64,000 bases of DNA, taken from positions 1-64,000 of the forward strand of contig CAWHQP010000001.1 in assembly GCA_963831535.1 (NCBI GenBank), read 5' to 3'. The DNA is from Bog-756 sp963831535 (lineage in GTDB: Bacteria; Actinomycetota; Acidimicrobiia; Acidimicrobiales; RAAP-2). This document shows positions 36,408 through 46,263 of the stretch, piece by piece (position 1 is the stretch's first letter; every line of letters starts with the position of its first letter). The position numbers and the translations under genes are program-made. The notes below the pieces were generated by a model. That model was not told the DNA's origin and did no database searches. It was given only the letters and a program-made list of their open reading frames with translations.

Positions 36408-36529
36408 GTCGATACTTCCTGCATCGCCGCGCTCGAACTCCGGTCCGTTGGGCTGCCCGAAACGCAGTCCTCGGAATAATGCACGGTAAGCGGAGTTGAT
36501 ATCTCCATATCTGTGTATAGTAGCCGAAT

Positions 36530-36552
36530 AAGCGGAGGGAACTGCTCCGCTT
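36530..36552. promoter_or_regulatory. Likely operator: perfect inverted repeat AAGCGGAG/CTCCGCTT
   Basis: Two perfect 8-base arms (36530-36537 and 36545-36552) flank a 7-base spacer, and a third copy of AAGCGGAG occurs at 36488-36495. They lie in the 164-bp gap between the TetR gene and the MFS gene, the second arm ending about 10 bases before the MFS ribosome site. Expected binding site of the TetR regulator. Confidence 0.6.
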
Positions 36553-36571
36553 GGGAGCCACGGAGGCAGCA

Positions 36572-38076
36572 ATGAGCACGACGGCCGAAATTGCGCCACC
36601 CGACGAGCAGGCGATCAGCGACGGGGAGTCCAACCACAACAAACGGTGGTGGATCCTGGCTGTGCTCGGTGTGGCCCAGTTGATGGTGATCCTGGACAAC
36701 ACCATCGTCAACATCGCCCTCCCCACCGCCCAACACGACCTGGGCTTCTCCAACGCCGACCGGCAGTGGATCGTCACCGCCTACTCCCTGGCCTTCGGCA
36801 GCCTCCTCCTACTCGGCGGTCGGATCGGCGACATCATCGGTCGCAAGCGGGCCCTGCTGATCGGCCTGGTCGGCTTCGCCGTGGCCTCGGCCCTCGGCGG
36901 TGCGGCCGTCGAACTTCCCCATGCTGGTCATCGCCCGCACCGTCCAGGGTGCCTTCGGTGCCCTGCTGGCGCCTTCGGTGCTGGCCCTGCTGACCACCAC
37001 CTTCAGCGACCCGGCCGAGCGGGGCAAGGCCTTCGGCATCTACGGCGGCATCGCCGGTGCCGGTGGTGCCATCGGCCTGCTGCTCGGCGGCATCCTCACC
37101 TCCTACGCCTCGTGGCGCTGGACCCTGTTCGTCAACCTGGTGTTCGCCGCCATCGCCGCCACCGGCGCCCTGCTGTGGTTGAAGAACGACCGGGCTGCCG
37201 ACCACGATCCCCTGGACCTCCCTGGGCTCACCTTGGTCACCGGTGGACTGTTCTCGGTCGTCTTCGGTCTGTCCCACGCCGAGACCACGGCATGGAGCAA
37301 TCCCTACACGATCGGCTTCCTCGTCCTCGGCGTCGTCCTGCTGGCCGTGTTCGCCTTCTTCGAGACCAGGGCCAAGTACCCGCTCCTCCCCCTGCGCATC
37401 GTGCTCAGTCGGACGCGTGGTGGCTCGATGCTGGCCATGCTGTTCGCCAGCATCGGGATCTTCGGGGTCTTCTTGTTCCTCACCTACTACCTGCAGGAGA
37501 CGCTGGGCTTCAGCCCGGTGAAGACCGGGGTGGCCTTCCTGCCCATGGTGGCGGCCCTGGCCACGCATGGCCCAGGTCTCCAACCGGGTCCTCCTACCCA
37601 GGTTCGGCCCCAAGCCCATCATGCCGTTCGGGCTGCTGTGCGCCGCGGTGGCCCTGTACTGCCTCCACCTGGTCGGCCTGCACACGGCCTACGTCAGCCA
37701 CGTGCTGCCCTACCTCATCCTTCTGGGCTTCGGGTTCGGATTGAGCCTGGCTCCGGCATTCAGCACCGGCACACTCGGGCTCGCCCCCCACGACGCCGGC
37801 GTGGGCTCGGCCTCGCTCAACACCAGCCAGCAGGTCGGTGGCTCGATCGGCACGGCACTCCTGAACACCCTGGCCGCCAGCGCAGGTGCTGCCTACCTGG
37901 TGGGTCGGGCGCTGACCCCGCAGACCGTGAAGCTGGCCGCGCTCCACAGCTACACGACGGCGTTCTTGTGGTCGTCCCTGATCTTCGTCGTCGGGGCGGT
38001 CGTGGCCGGACTGGTGCTGAGGCGGGGCAACCTGAACGAACTCGGGACACCCGAAGCCAACGTCGTGCACCTCTAG
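36572..38076 (+). CDS. MFS drug efflux transporter, DHA2/EmrB-QacA type (two frameshifts)
   Basis: Three consecutive frames together encode a normal ~500-residue, 14-helix DHA2 transporter. The first (from ATG 36572, GGAGG five bases upstream) contains LDNTIVNIALPTAQ, the family's motif D, and GGRIGDIIGRKRAL, motif A. The second starts near NFPMLVIARTVQGAFGALLAP and carries helices 4-10. The third starts near 37567 (NRVLLPRFGPKP) and ends with VGSASLNTSQQVGGSIGTAL, motif C-like. Breaks lie at about 36890-36900 and 37560-37570; each is repaired by deleting one base. Proton-driven drug export is predicted if the gene is intact in vivo. Confidence 0.82.
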
Positions 38077-38155
38077 CCCCACTCACTCCTGGCCCATCGC
38101 CTCCCCTGTCCGCCTCGGTGGCAGCGGTTTCCCCCGGGTGACCCGGAGGTGGGGC

Positions 38156-39361
38156 TCAGCTCGACCCAGGTTCGGGCACCAGCACGCACCGGGTTCCCGA
38201 GTAGATGGTGGGCATGCATTTGTTGCAGTGGATGCAGAGCCCCTCGTCGGTTGCGCCTTGGTTCCATCGGCTGATCAGGTCGGGTTCCCGCAGCAGGGCC
38301 CGGGCCATGGCCACGAAGGAGAATCCTTCAGCCAGCGCGGACTCCACGGTGTCCAGCCGATTGATCCCACCGAGGAGGATGAGGGGGAGGGAGAGCGCGT
38401 CGAGGAACTGGCGGGCGTAGGGGAGGAAGTACGCCTCTTCGAAGGGGTACTCCTGGAGGAAGCGCGAGCCCACCACTCGGAACCCGGCCCGCAGCGGCGC
38501 GGGTAAGGTGGCGGCGAACTCCACCCGCGGTGCCTCTCCCCGGAACAGATACATGGGATTGGCCAGCGAGCTCCCGCCGGTCAGCTCGAGGGCGTCGAGG
38601 GCCCCCTCGGCTTCCAGGATGCGCCCGAACTCGATGCTCTCCTCAAGCCAGAAACCGCCCTCGACGCCGTCGGCCATGTTGAGCTTGGCCGTCACCGCGG
38701 CCCGATCCCCCACCGCCTCCCGCACCGCAGTGACCACCTGCAGAGGGAAGCGGGCGCGGTTGGCCAGGCTCCCACCCCACCGGTCTCCCCGGTGGTTGAG
38801 CTTCGGACTCAAAAAGGCGCTCAACAGGTAGTTGTGGCCAAGGTGGATCTCGATGCAGTCGAATCCGGCCGCGACAGCCAGGGCGGCGCCGGCGGCGTAC
38901 TCCTCGGTGATCCGGGCGATGTCGCCCTCGGTGGCCGACCGGGTCATGGCCCCGCTCGGGTTGAGACGACGGCTCGGAGCCAGCGACGGTGACCGGTTGG
39001 AGCGGGCGTTGGCCACCGGTCCGGCATGACCGATCTGGGCAGAGACGGCAGCACCCGCGGCGTGGACCGTGTCGGTAAGCCGCCTGAGGTCGGTGACCAC
39101 GTCGTCGCCGAGCAGCACGCAGTGACGGTCGGTCCGGCCTTCGGGTGAGACGGCCAGGTAGGCCACCGTGGTCATGGCCACGCCCCCCTCGGCCATACGC
39201 CGGTGGAAGGCGACGAGTTCATCGGTGACCACGCCTTTGGGCGAGGCCCCCTCGAAGGTCGCCGACTTGATGATCCGGTTCTTCAGGGTGAGCGGACCGA
39301 GACGGGCCGGCCCGAAGACCGCCGAATCCGAACCCTCCCTCCGCTGCGATTCCGCATTCAT
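38156..39361 (-). CDS. Old-yellow-enzyme-type NADH:flavin oxidoreductase
   Basis: 401 residues. TIM-barrel FMN enzyme: FGPARLGPLTLKNRIIKSATFEGAS at the start, AQIGHAGPVAN, the substrate-site pair in FDCIEIHLGHNYLLSAFLSP with LNHRGDRWGGSLANRARF, and ALLREPDLISRW. The C-terminus has CIHCNKCMPTIYSGTRC, cysteines like those of dienoyl-CoA-reductase-type members that hold an iron-sulfur cluster, although the second flavoprotein domain is absent. ATG at 39361 is set by AGGAGG just upstream, which overlaps an alternative GTG. It reduces activated C=C bonds; substrate unknown. Confidence 0.88.
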   Translation of the reverse strand: MNAESQRREGSDSAVFGPARLGPLTLKNRIIKSATFEGASPKGVVTDELVAFHRRMAEGGVAMTTVAYLAVSPEGRTDRHCVLLGDDVVTDLRRLTDTVHAAGAAVSAQIGHAGPVANARSNRSPSLAPSRRLNPSGAMTRSATEGDIARITEEYAAGAALAVAAGFDCIEIHLGHNYLLSAFLSPKLNHRGDRWGGSLANRARFPLQVVTAVREAVGDRAAVTAKLNMADGVEGGFWLEESIEFGRILEAEGALDALELTGGSSLANPMYLFRGEAPRVEFAATLPAPLRAGFRVVGSRFLQEYPFEEAYFLPYARQFLDALSLPLILLGGINRLDTVESALAEGFSFVAMARALLREPDLISRWNQGATDEGLCIHCNKCMPTIYSGTRCVLVPEPGSS

Positions 39362-39394
39362 CGGCGCCCTCCTCTCCACTCGGATGACACCGAA

Positions 39395-40165
39395 CTATCG
39401 CTGGAGCGAGGCGCCGGCGGCGGCCAGGGCTCCCATGACGTCGACAGTCAGACTCGGATGGCACACCACGAGGTCGGGGAGCCACGGGTCGGGCTGAGAG
39501 TAACGCAACCGGGATCCGTCCAGTCGACTGGCGTGGAGTCCCATGGCCAGAGCCACGGCCACCGGAGCTGCGGAGTCCCACTCGTACTGGCCACCGGCAT
39601 GGACGTAGACCTCCGCCGCGCCGCGGATCACCGCGGCGATCTTGGCTCCGGCCGAGCCCATCGGGACCGTCTCGGCTCCCAGCCGTTCCGCCACGAACGG
39701 CACGAAGTCCGGAGGACGCGTGCGACTCACCACCAGGCGCGGAACGGAGCGGGCCGGGGCCAGGGCCGGAGGACTCCCGGTGTCCAGGACCGCACCGATG
39801 GCCGGAAGCGCCACCGCCCCCACGACGGGCTCGCCGTCGACAGCCAGGGCTACATGCACGGCCCAGTCCTCTCGACCTTCGGAGTACTCGCGAGTGCCGT
39901 CCAACGGGTCAACGATCCACACCCGGCCGGTCTCGGGACCGAGCGCCTCGGACTGGTCGGCCTCCTCGGAGCGTACGCGGTCGTCGGGAAACCGCTCGGC
40001 CAGGCGGCCCATGAGCAGGCGGTGCGATCGGCGGTCGCCCTCGCTCCCCAACTCCTTGCCCTTCAGATCACCGCTGCGCAGGTCGACCAGGACCACACCG
40101 GCCTCACGGGCCAGCTCGGCCGCCACGCGATGTTCGTCCCCCGACCACTCCGTACCGTTCGCCAC
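39395..40165 (-). CDS. cysQ: 3'(2'),5'-bisphosphate nucleotidase, CysQ-like
   Basis: 256 residues, IMPase superfamily. VRSEEADQ and WIVDPLDGTREYSEGREDWAVHVAL are the CysQ forms of the two metal-binding motifs (REYSEG rather than TNFVHG), and YEWDSAAPVAVALAMG is the C-terminal box. The enzyme removes 3'-phosphoadenosine 5'-phosphate, a by-product of sulfate assimilation and sulfotransfer. GTG at 40165 with GGGGAAG upstream is taken as the start; GTG 40168 is equivalent. Only 33 bp from the OYE gene, on the same strand, so possibly co-transcribed. Confidence 0.85.
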   Translation of the reverse strand: MANGTEWSGDEHRVAAELAREAGVVLVDLRSGDLKGKELGSEGDRRSHRLLMGRLAERFPDDRVRSEEADQSEALGPETGRVWIVDPLDGTREYSEGREDWAVHVALAVDGEPVVGAVALPAIGAVLDTGSPPALAPARSVPRLVVSRTRPPDFVPFVAERLGAETVPMGSAGAKIAAVIRGAAEVYVHAGGQYEWDSAAPVAVALAMGLHASRLDGSRLRYSQPDPWLPDLVVCHPSLTVDVMGALAAAGASLQR

Positions 40166-40292
40166 CACATCTTCCCCTCGTCCCCGGCGGCCCGTTCGGG
40201 AGCCCCCGGCATCCCCCAGTCTGCCCGACAACGGGACGACGAGGTAGCCCGTTGCCGGGCAGCCCTCGTGTCGTGGATACGCTGCCCGCATC

Positions 40293-40733
40293 ATGAACGA
40301 CTCGACAAGCCGACCACCATCACCGGCCATGACCATCGCCGAACTCCAGGAGATGCTGGACGGATCCTTCCCGGGAGTCACCCTCCCCTATGCCGTGGAC
40401 GCACTCACCACCACCACGGCCCGGCTGCGCCAGCACGTCGGGGTCTCCCACAGCCGGCCGGGCGGGACCGTCTCCGGCCCGGCGCTGATGGCGCTGGCCG
40501 ACTGCGCCGCCTGGGCGGTGATCCTCGGCCAGATCGGCCCGGTGGCCCTGTCGGTGACCACCAGCCTGCACATCGACTTCCTCCGCAAGCCGGACCTGGT
40601 CGATCTGGTGGCCGACGCCACACTGCTCAAGTTGGGCAAGCGTCTGGCTGTGGCCGATGTGGCCATCTACTCGGACGGTAACGATGAGGTGGTGGCCAAG
40701 GCCCAGGTCACCTACTCCATCCCCCCTCGGTAG
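40293..40733 (+). CDS. PaaI-type hotdog thioesterase
   Basis: 146 residues. RPGGTVSGPALMALADCAAWAVIL is the thioesterase helix with the conserved Gly and Asp, SVTTSLHIDFLRKP is the paired strand, and LLKLGKRLAVADVAIYSD completes a hotdog fold of the PaaI/YigI group. It would hydrolyse acyl- or phenylacetyl-type CoA thioesters. Divergent from cysQ and 93 bp upstream of the amidohydrolase. Confidence 0.85.
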   Translation: MNDSTSRPPSPAMTIAELQEMLDGSFPGVTLPYAVDALTTTTARLRQHVGVSHSRPGGTVSGPALMALADCAAWAVILGQIGPVALSVTTSLHIDFLRKPDLVDLVADATLLKLGKRLAVADVAIYSDGNDEVVAKAQVTYSIPPR

Positions 40734-40826
40734 TCACGCGGTCACCCCCGGTCACCGGCGGTGTCATTGCGCCATGCCAGCGACCGTGCCAGCATCGGAG
40801 GACCGGTAGCCAAGGGGGAACCAACC

Positions 40827-42552
40827 ATGCACGACCTGGTCATCAGAGGGGGAACCGTCGTCGACGGGACCGGAGCGGCGGCCCGGGTCGCCGATGTCAC
40901 CGTGGATCGGGGACGGATCACCGGCGTCGGCTCCTTCGCCGATGCATCGGCAAGCCGGACGGTCGACGCCGACGGTCTGGTGGTCACCCCCGGGTGGGTG
41001 GACATCCACACCCACTACGACGGCCAGGCCACCTGGGACGAAGTGCTGGCCCCGAGCAGCAGCCACGGGGTGACCACGGTGGTCACCGGAAACTGCGGCG
41101 TCGGGTTCGCTCCGGCCCGACCGGACCGGCACGAGTGGCTGATCGGCCTGATGGAGGGCGTGGAGGACATCCCCGGTTCGGCGCTGGCCGAGGGGATGCA
41201 CTGGGAGTGGGAGACCTTCCCCGAATACCTCGACACGCTCGATCGCTGCAAGTGGACCATGGACGTGGGCACCCAGATCGCCCACGGCGCCGTGCGCGCC
41301 TACGTGATGGGCGAACGGGGAGCCCGGAACGAGGCGGCCACGCCCGAGGACATCGCGGCCATGAAACAGGTGGTGAAGGAGGCCATCGCGGCCGGGGCCC
41401 TCGGGTTCTCCACGTCACGGACCATCGCCCACCTGGCCATCGACGGTGAGCCAGTGCCCGGCACGTACGCCGCTGAGGACGAGCTGTTCGGGATCGGCGC
41501 CGCCCTGGGCGAGCTCGGTACCGGCATCTTCGAGCTGGCTCCGGCCGGAGCGGCTGGCGAGGATATCATCGCCCCCAAGAAGGAGGTGGATTGGATGCGC
41601 CGGCTCTCGGCCGCCATCCATCGGCCGATCACCTTCGCCATGGTGCAGGTGGACGACGATCCCGGCCTGTGGCGCGAGCTCATGGACGAGTCGCTTCGGG
41701 CCGTCGACGACGGTGCCGATCTGTGGCCGCAGGTGGCCGGACGTGGGTTCGGACTTCTGAGCGGCCACTTCACGACCTACTCGCTCTTCGACCAGGTCCC
41801 CGCCTACCAGGAACTGAAGGCCAGAGGACTTCGGCCCGATGAGTTGGTCGCCGCCCTGCGTTCCGCCGAGGTGCGGCAGGTCCATCGAGTCGTGGGAACC
41901 GGACCCGATGGCCCGGGAGCGGATGGACAACGCCTTCGAGAACACCTACACCCTCGGCAGTCCTCCCGAGTACGAGCCGGGCCCGGAGCGCTCGCTGGCG
42001 GCCATCGCTGCCTCGTCCGGCCGGTCGGCCCTCTCGGTGGCTTACGACGCCATGATGGAGGAGGACGGCCGGGGCCTGCTCTACGTACCCATCCTCAACT
42101 ACTCGGATGGAGACCTCGAACCGGCCCGAGAGATGCTCCTCCACCCACGCGCTGCCGCCGGACTGGGCGACGGCGGTGCCCACTGCGGGGTCATCTGCGA
42201 CGCGTCGCAGCCCACGTTCATGATCACTCACTGGACCCGGGACCGGACCCGGGGGGAGCGCCTCCCGTTGGAGTGGGTGGTGAAGAAGCAGACCCATGAC
42301 ACGGCCCGTCTCTACGGCCTCGGTGACCGGGGCACCATCGAAGTCGGGGCGGTCGCCGATCTGAACCTCATCGACTACGACAATCTGCAGATGGGCAATC
42401 CCACCGTGGTCAACGACCTGCCCGCCGGGGGGAGCCGCATCCTCCAGGCCGCGGTGGGCTACGTGGAGACGATCAAATCGGGGATCACCACGTTCGCCGC
42501 GGGCGAGGAGACCGGTGCCCGACCGGGGACACTGCTCCGCGGCGCCCGCTGA
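40827..42552 (+). CDS. D-aminoacylase-like amidohydrolase (frameshifted)
   Basis: About 575 residues once one base is removed. The first frame (to about 41880) has MHDLVIRGGTVVDGTGAAARVADV, the metal-binding HTHYDGQATWD, GVTTVVTGNCGVGFAP and AGALGFSTSRT. The second frame resumes SIESWEPDPMARERMDNAFENTYTLG, with LGDGGAHCG (the third metal site) and QTHDTARLYGLGDRGTIEVGAVADLNL. The break is at CAGGTCC near 41877-41883. This is the N-acyl-D-amino-acid deacylase/dihydroorotase-like group common in actinobacteria, where true substrates are often not D-amino acids. RBS AAGGGGGA precedes the ATG. Confidence 0.85.
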
Positions 42553-42601
42553 CCCCGATTCACCTCGCCACCCTTACCGCTGCGGCCCTATACGGGGTCG
42601 C

Positions 42602-42997
42602 TCACGGCGGCCCCGCCAGGGGCCCGGCGTCAGCTCCCACCGAGCCGGAGGAGGACCCCTCGGCCTGGGCGGCCTCGGCGGCGAACTCCGCCTGCATCTG
42701 CTGGTAGACGCGGTGTTCGACGAAGAAGGCGAGGGTGGGGACGAACCCGGCGGCCACCACGGTCAGGATCCGGCCCAGCTTCCAGTGGGCCCGGCGGGCC
42801 AGGTCGGCCGCGGTGACCAGGTACACGATGTAGAGGTACCCGTGGATCGGGGCCACGATGTCGGCCTCGGTCTTCACGTGCGCCCCACTGATCTGGGCGA
42901 TGACGATCGCGGTCAGGATGAGCAGCGCCGTGCCCACCACGAAGGCCATCACCCGGTAGCGGATCAGGGCGCCGTGCACGTGGCCTCCTGTCCGCAT
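42602..42997 (-). CDS. DUF3817 integral membrane protein
   Basis: 131 residues, three hydrophobic segments (FVVGTALLILTAIVIAQISG, APIHGYLYIVYLVTAADLA, ILTVVAAGFVPTLAFFVEH). The HGYLYIVYLVTA segment is typical of DUF3817. A Ser/Gly-rich tail follows. Start ATG 42997 is not certain: AGGAGG lies just before an internal GTG (VHGALIRYR), which would shorten the protein by six residues. Function unknown. Confidence 0.8.
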   Translation of the reverse strand: MRTGGHVHGALIRYRVMAFVVGTALLILTAIVIAQISGAHVKTEADIVAPIHGYLYIVYLVTAADLARRAHWKLGRILTVVAAGFVPTLAFFVEHRVYQQMQAEFAAEAAQAEGSSSGSVGADAGPLAGPP

Positions 42998-43046
42998 CCC
43001 GGGCCCACGCCGACGACGTGGCACTCACGCTCTGGACGGCGACTGC

Positions 43047-43547
43047 TCAACGGTTCGCCACGCGGGAAGCCTCGTCGGCCGCATTCAACTCGGCCAGGTA
43101 CCGGTTGTAGGCGGCCAGTCGCCTGGCCTCGTCCGCCGTCTGCTCGGCATACCGCTCCCCGTGGACCTTGTCCGTCCCGTCGACGGCCGAGCGGGCGGCA
43201 ATGGCCACGCTCTTCTCATGGCCGCCGGTGAGGGCCCATCCCGGTTGGTTGTGGTCGACCTCGGTGCCGTCCCGATTCGAGGCCGGTAACACCCGACGGG
43301 TCACCGCCGTCGTCTGGTCGTGGATGAGCTGCCACCAGACGTAGACCGCATAGCCGGCGAACAGGGGCCATTCGAAGGTATAGGCCCAACTGAGCGTGTT
43401 GCCTCCGAGGGCCCGGGTCAGCTGCCACCAGGTCAGCCAGGCGAAGGCCGGGAGCAGAACCACCAAGGTGACGTGCATCCCGATGCACCGAGGAGTGAAG
43501 TAGCGGCCCACGTAGCCATCGTACCGTGGGGCCTTCGCCGCACCCAT
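43047..43547 (-). CDS. Small two-helix membrane protein of unknown function
   Basis: 166 residues. YVGRYFTPRCIGMHVTLVVLLPAFAWLTWWQLTRALGGNTLSWAYTFEWPLFAGYAVYVWWQLIHD contains two membrane segments with a conserved-looking Trp-rich loop; a soluble C-terminal half with an alanine-rich helix (RRLAAYNRYLAELNAADEAS) follows. SURF1-like N-terminal pattern is suggestive only. It lies 50 bp upstream of the DUF3817 gene on the same strand and is probably co-transcribed, a pairing I believe recurs in related actinobacteria. Confidence 0.7.
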   Translation of the reverse strand: MGAAKAPRYDGYVGRYFTPRCIGMHVTLVVLLPAFAWLTWWQLTRALGGNTLSWAYTFEWPLFAGYAVYVWWQLIHDQTTAVTRRVLPASNRDGTEVDHNQPGWALTGGHEKSVAIAARSAVDGTDKVHGERYAEQTADEARRLAAYNRYLAELNAADEASRVANR

Positions 43548-43610
43548 TCGGGCACGGTCCACCCGAGTGGCTGACCAGGACCGGGCCGGACCTCTGGGTA
43601 GCGTGCTCCC

Positions 43611-44513
43611 ATGGGTCACCGGCAATCGATCGCCAGTCCTCGGACCAGCGTGGCCCTGGCCGGGGTGCTCCCCGCGCCGGTGTCCGTACTGATCACCCTA
43701 CTGATCACTGTGCTGGTGGCCGTGCTGATCACCCTCCTCGTGGCCGTGGCCGGACCGACCGGACGTGCCCGGGCGGCCACGCAGACCGGCTTCGGCCCCG
43801 TCCCGGCCGGCACACCGATGGCCCACCCCTTCGCCGGGGACCGGACGGTCGGACCACTCTTCCCCCCCGGCAGTGCCGTGCACACGTGTACGGCCAGTGT
43901 GGTCGACAGCCCCTCTGGCGACCTGCTCATCACCGCCACCCACTGCATCACGGGTGAGGCCCGGGGCTACACCTTCGCCCCGGGCTACCACGACGGGGTC
44001 GAGCCGTACGGCACCTGGTCCGTCGTCGGGGCCTATGTCGACCCGCAATGGACCGCGGATCGGGCCCCCCGGCTCGATGTGGCCTTCCTCCGTGTGGCCC
44101 CGCGCCAGATGGACGGTCACGCCCGGGAGATCCAGTCCGTGACCGGGGGCAACCGGCTCGGACCGGCCCCGTCGACCCGAGCGATGGTCACCGTGCCGGC
44201 CTACGCCGTCGGGCACGATGACGACCCCGTCACCTGCACGGCGCCGGTCTACCACCGCGGCGTCTACCCGGCCTTCGACTGCAACCCCTATGTCGACGGG
44301 ACCAGTGGTGCACCGTGGCTCCTCCGCACCGACCACGGGTGGGACGTGGTCGGGGTCATCGGCGGACTGCACCAGGGGGGCTGCTATCCCTGGACGTCCT
44401 ACAGCGCCCCGTTCGGTCCGGCTACGACGCGTACCTACGACGGTGCCGTCAACGGGGCCGAGACCTCCGTGCTTCCCCCACCGGAGAGCGACGGCTGCAC
44501 CACCGGTCTCTGA
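43611..44513 (+). CDS. Secreted trypsin-like serine protease
   Basis: 300 residues. A long hydrophobic N-terminus (VSVLITLLITVLVAVLITLLVAVAG) ending ARAA suggests a signal peptide or anchor. The S1 catalytic triad is visible: His in TATHC (about 105), Asp in RLDVAFL (about 150), Ser in VDGTSGAPWL (about 235). Cysteines in HTCTAS and ATHC and a second pair could form disulfides. Acts outside the cell; substrate unknown. Confidence 0.85.
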   Translation: MGHRQSIASPRTSVALAGVLPAPVSVLITLLITVLVAVLITLLVAVAGPTGRARAATQTGFGPVPAGTPMAHPFAGDRTVGPLFPPGSAVHTCTASVVDSPSGDLLITATHCITGEARGYTFAPGYHDGVEPYGTWSVVGAYVDPQWTADRAPRLDVAFLRVAPRQMDGHAREIQSVTGGNRLGPAPSTRAMVTVPAYAVGHDDDPVTCTAPVYHRGVYPAFDCNPYVDGTSGAPWLLRTDHGWDVVGVIGGLHQGGCYPWTSYSAPFGPATTRTYDGAVNGAETSVLPPPESDGCTTGL

Positions 44514-44664
44514 CTGGCGGTGCCAAGCCGATATCCCCGATCGGCGAGACGGGGCTGCCTAGGATTTTCTCCGCCCACCGACCTCTGCCGCCGGACGCGG
44601 GGCTGGCCGGCGTCGGTCTGGTCGGCGTCGGTCTGGTCGCCACCACCGACCGAAAGGACCAAGC

Positions 44665-45445
44665 ATGGACGAGCGTGTGAGAATCGGAATCGCCGAAGCC
44701 ATCGGGACGATGATCCTCATCGTCGGCGGACCGGGGACCGCTGTCCTGGCCACCGGGAACTTCTTCCCCAAGGGCACGGTTGGCGTCCTCGGCGTGGCTC
44801 TGGCCTTCGGGCTCAGCCTGCTGGTGGCGGCCTACGCCATCGGATCCATCTCGGGCTGTCACATCAACCCGGCGGTCACCCTGGGCCTGTGGGTGATCGG
44901 CAAGACCAGAACCCGTGAGCTCCCCTTCTACATCGTGGGCCAGCTCGTAGGGGGCCTGATCGGGGCCTCGGTCATCTTCATCATCGCCAAGTCCTCGTCC
45001 GTGGCCTTCAGCGCCAAGGTCATCGGGCTTCGCTTCCAACGGCTACGGCATCCACTCCCCCGGTGGATTCAAGCTCGGCGCGGTGATGCTGGCCGAGGTG
45101 TTCTTCACCGGGGTCTTCGTCTTCATCATCGCCTCCACCAGCCGCCTCTCCATGCCCGTCGGACTCACCGGGATCACCGTCGGGCTGACGCTGACCGTGA
45201 TCCACCTGATCTCCATCCCCATCGACAACACCTCGGTGAATCCGGCCCGGAGCCTGTCCACGGCCGTGTTCCAGGGGGGCTGGGCCCTCAATCAGCTCTG
45301 GGTGTTCATCGTCTTCCCCATCGTCGGAGGGATCCTGGGCGGGGCGGCCTGGCGGGCCCTCCGACCGGCCTCGGACGAGGCGCCCGAGGAGGTCTCCGAG
45401 GCCGGAGCTCCCGCCCCCTACGGCCGTCGCCCCCTCCCGGGGTAG
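44665..45445 (+). CDS. aqpZ: Aquaporin (MIP family), frameshifted
   Basis: About 260 residues after removing one base near 45027-45033. The first frame has AEAIGTMILIVGGPGTAVL and the first pore motif SGCHINPAVTLGL. After the break the second frame reads FASNGYGIHSPGGF, nearly identical to E. coli AqpZ at that place, then MLAEVFFTGVFVFIIAST and the second pore motif NTSVNPARSLSTAVF. His and Cys/Arg positions of the selectivity filter fit a water-specific channel. AAGGA precedes the ATG. Confidence 0.88.
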
Positions 45446-45553
45446 TCCCCTGCCCCCGGGACCAGGAAGTCCGGCCACCGACCCGCCGGCGACTAGAACG
45501 TGGGGGTGCTTCCGGCCCGCCGGGCCGTCACACCCCCTCCCTACCGTGCGACC

Positions 45554-46177
45554 ATGACCGACTACGCCAGCCAACCACCCACCCTGTTCCATCCCGACGT
45601 CGAAGTCCGGGTGAGCAAGCGGAGGAAGAAGACCGCGGGCGCCCACTGGGAGGGCGATCGTATCGTCGTGGTGGTGCCCACCCACCTGCGGGGTGCGGAG
45701 CGCGACGAGATGGTCGAGGCCCTGTCGCGCCGCATGATGCGCCACCGGCCGCTGCTGCACACGTCCGATGACGAACTGGCCCAACGGGCCCGCCTCCTCG
45801 GGCAGCGCTACCTCGACGGCGTGGAGCCCTCCTCCATCCGCTGGGCCACCAACCAGACCAAGCGGTGGGGGTCCTGCACGGTCCAGACCCGGGAGATCCG
45901 CATCTCCGAGCGGTTGCGGGTGGCCCCGGACTGGGTGCTCGACGCCGTGATCGTCCACGAGATGGCCCACCTCTTCGAGCACCACCACAACGCGCGCTTC
46001 CGTCAGCTGGAGAACCGGTACCCGAGGCGTCGCGAGGCGGACCTGTTCCTCGACGGCTACGCCCTCGGTCTGCACATGCCCGACGCCGGTGAGGACGAGG
46101 ATCCGGTGGACATCGACGGCATCGACCCCCGGCCCGTCGACCGCCCGCACGGCGCCGGTGGCGCCGCCTCCTGCTGA
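45554..46177 (+). CDS. YgjP/DUF45-type metallopeptidase
   Basis: 207 residues. VIVHEMAHLFEHHHNARF carries the HExxH zinc site and third His; SIRWATNQTKRWGSC is the conserved YgjP/M48-like box. The N-terminus is basic (SKRRKKTAGAHWEGDRIVVVVP). The YgjP family has structural similarity to SprT/wss1-type proteases; physiological substrates are unknown. ATG 45554 chosen; a GTG 54 bp upstream gives a Pro/Arg-rich extension without similarity. Confidence 0.85.
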   Translation: MTDYASQPPTLFHPDVEVRVSKRRKKTAGAHWEGDRIVVVVPTHLRGAERDEMVEALSRRMMRHRPLLHTSDDELAQRARLLGQRYLDGVEPSSIRWATNQTKRWGSCTVQTREIRISERLRVAPDWVLDAVIVHEMAHLFEHHHNARFRQLENRYPRRREADLFLDGYALGLHMPDAGEDEDPVDIDGIDPRPVDRPHGAGGAASC

Positions 46178-46223
46178 AACCGTGGGGGCAGGACGCCCTG
46201 GGTTCCGTCTCTTCCATATAAAT

Positions 46224-46242
46224 TCGACTTGATTAGTCGACT
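46224..46242. promoter_or_regulatory. Inverted repeat upstream of the cysteine-dioxygenase-like gene
   Basis: TCGACT (46224-46229), 5-base spacer TGATT, then AGTCGA (46235-46240); the last arm is also part of the palindrome AGTCGACT. The element sits 21 bp before the ATG within an unusually AT-rich 60 bp, so it probably overlaps the promoter and binds a regulator, activator or repressor not encoded next to it. Confidence 0.5.
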
Positions 46243-46263
46243 TTGACTGTTTACAGTGGCGTC

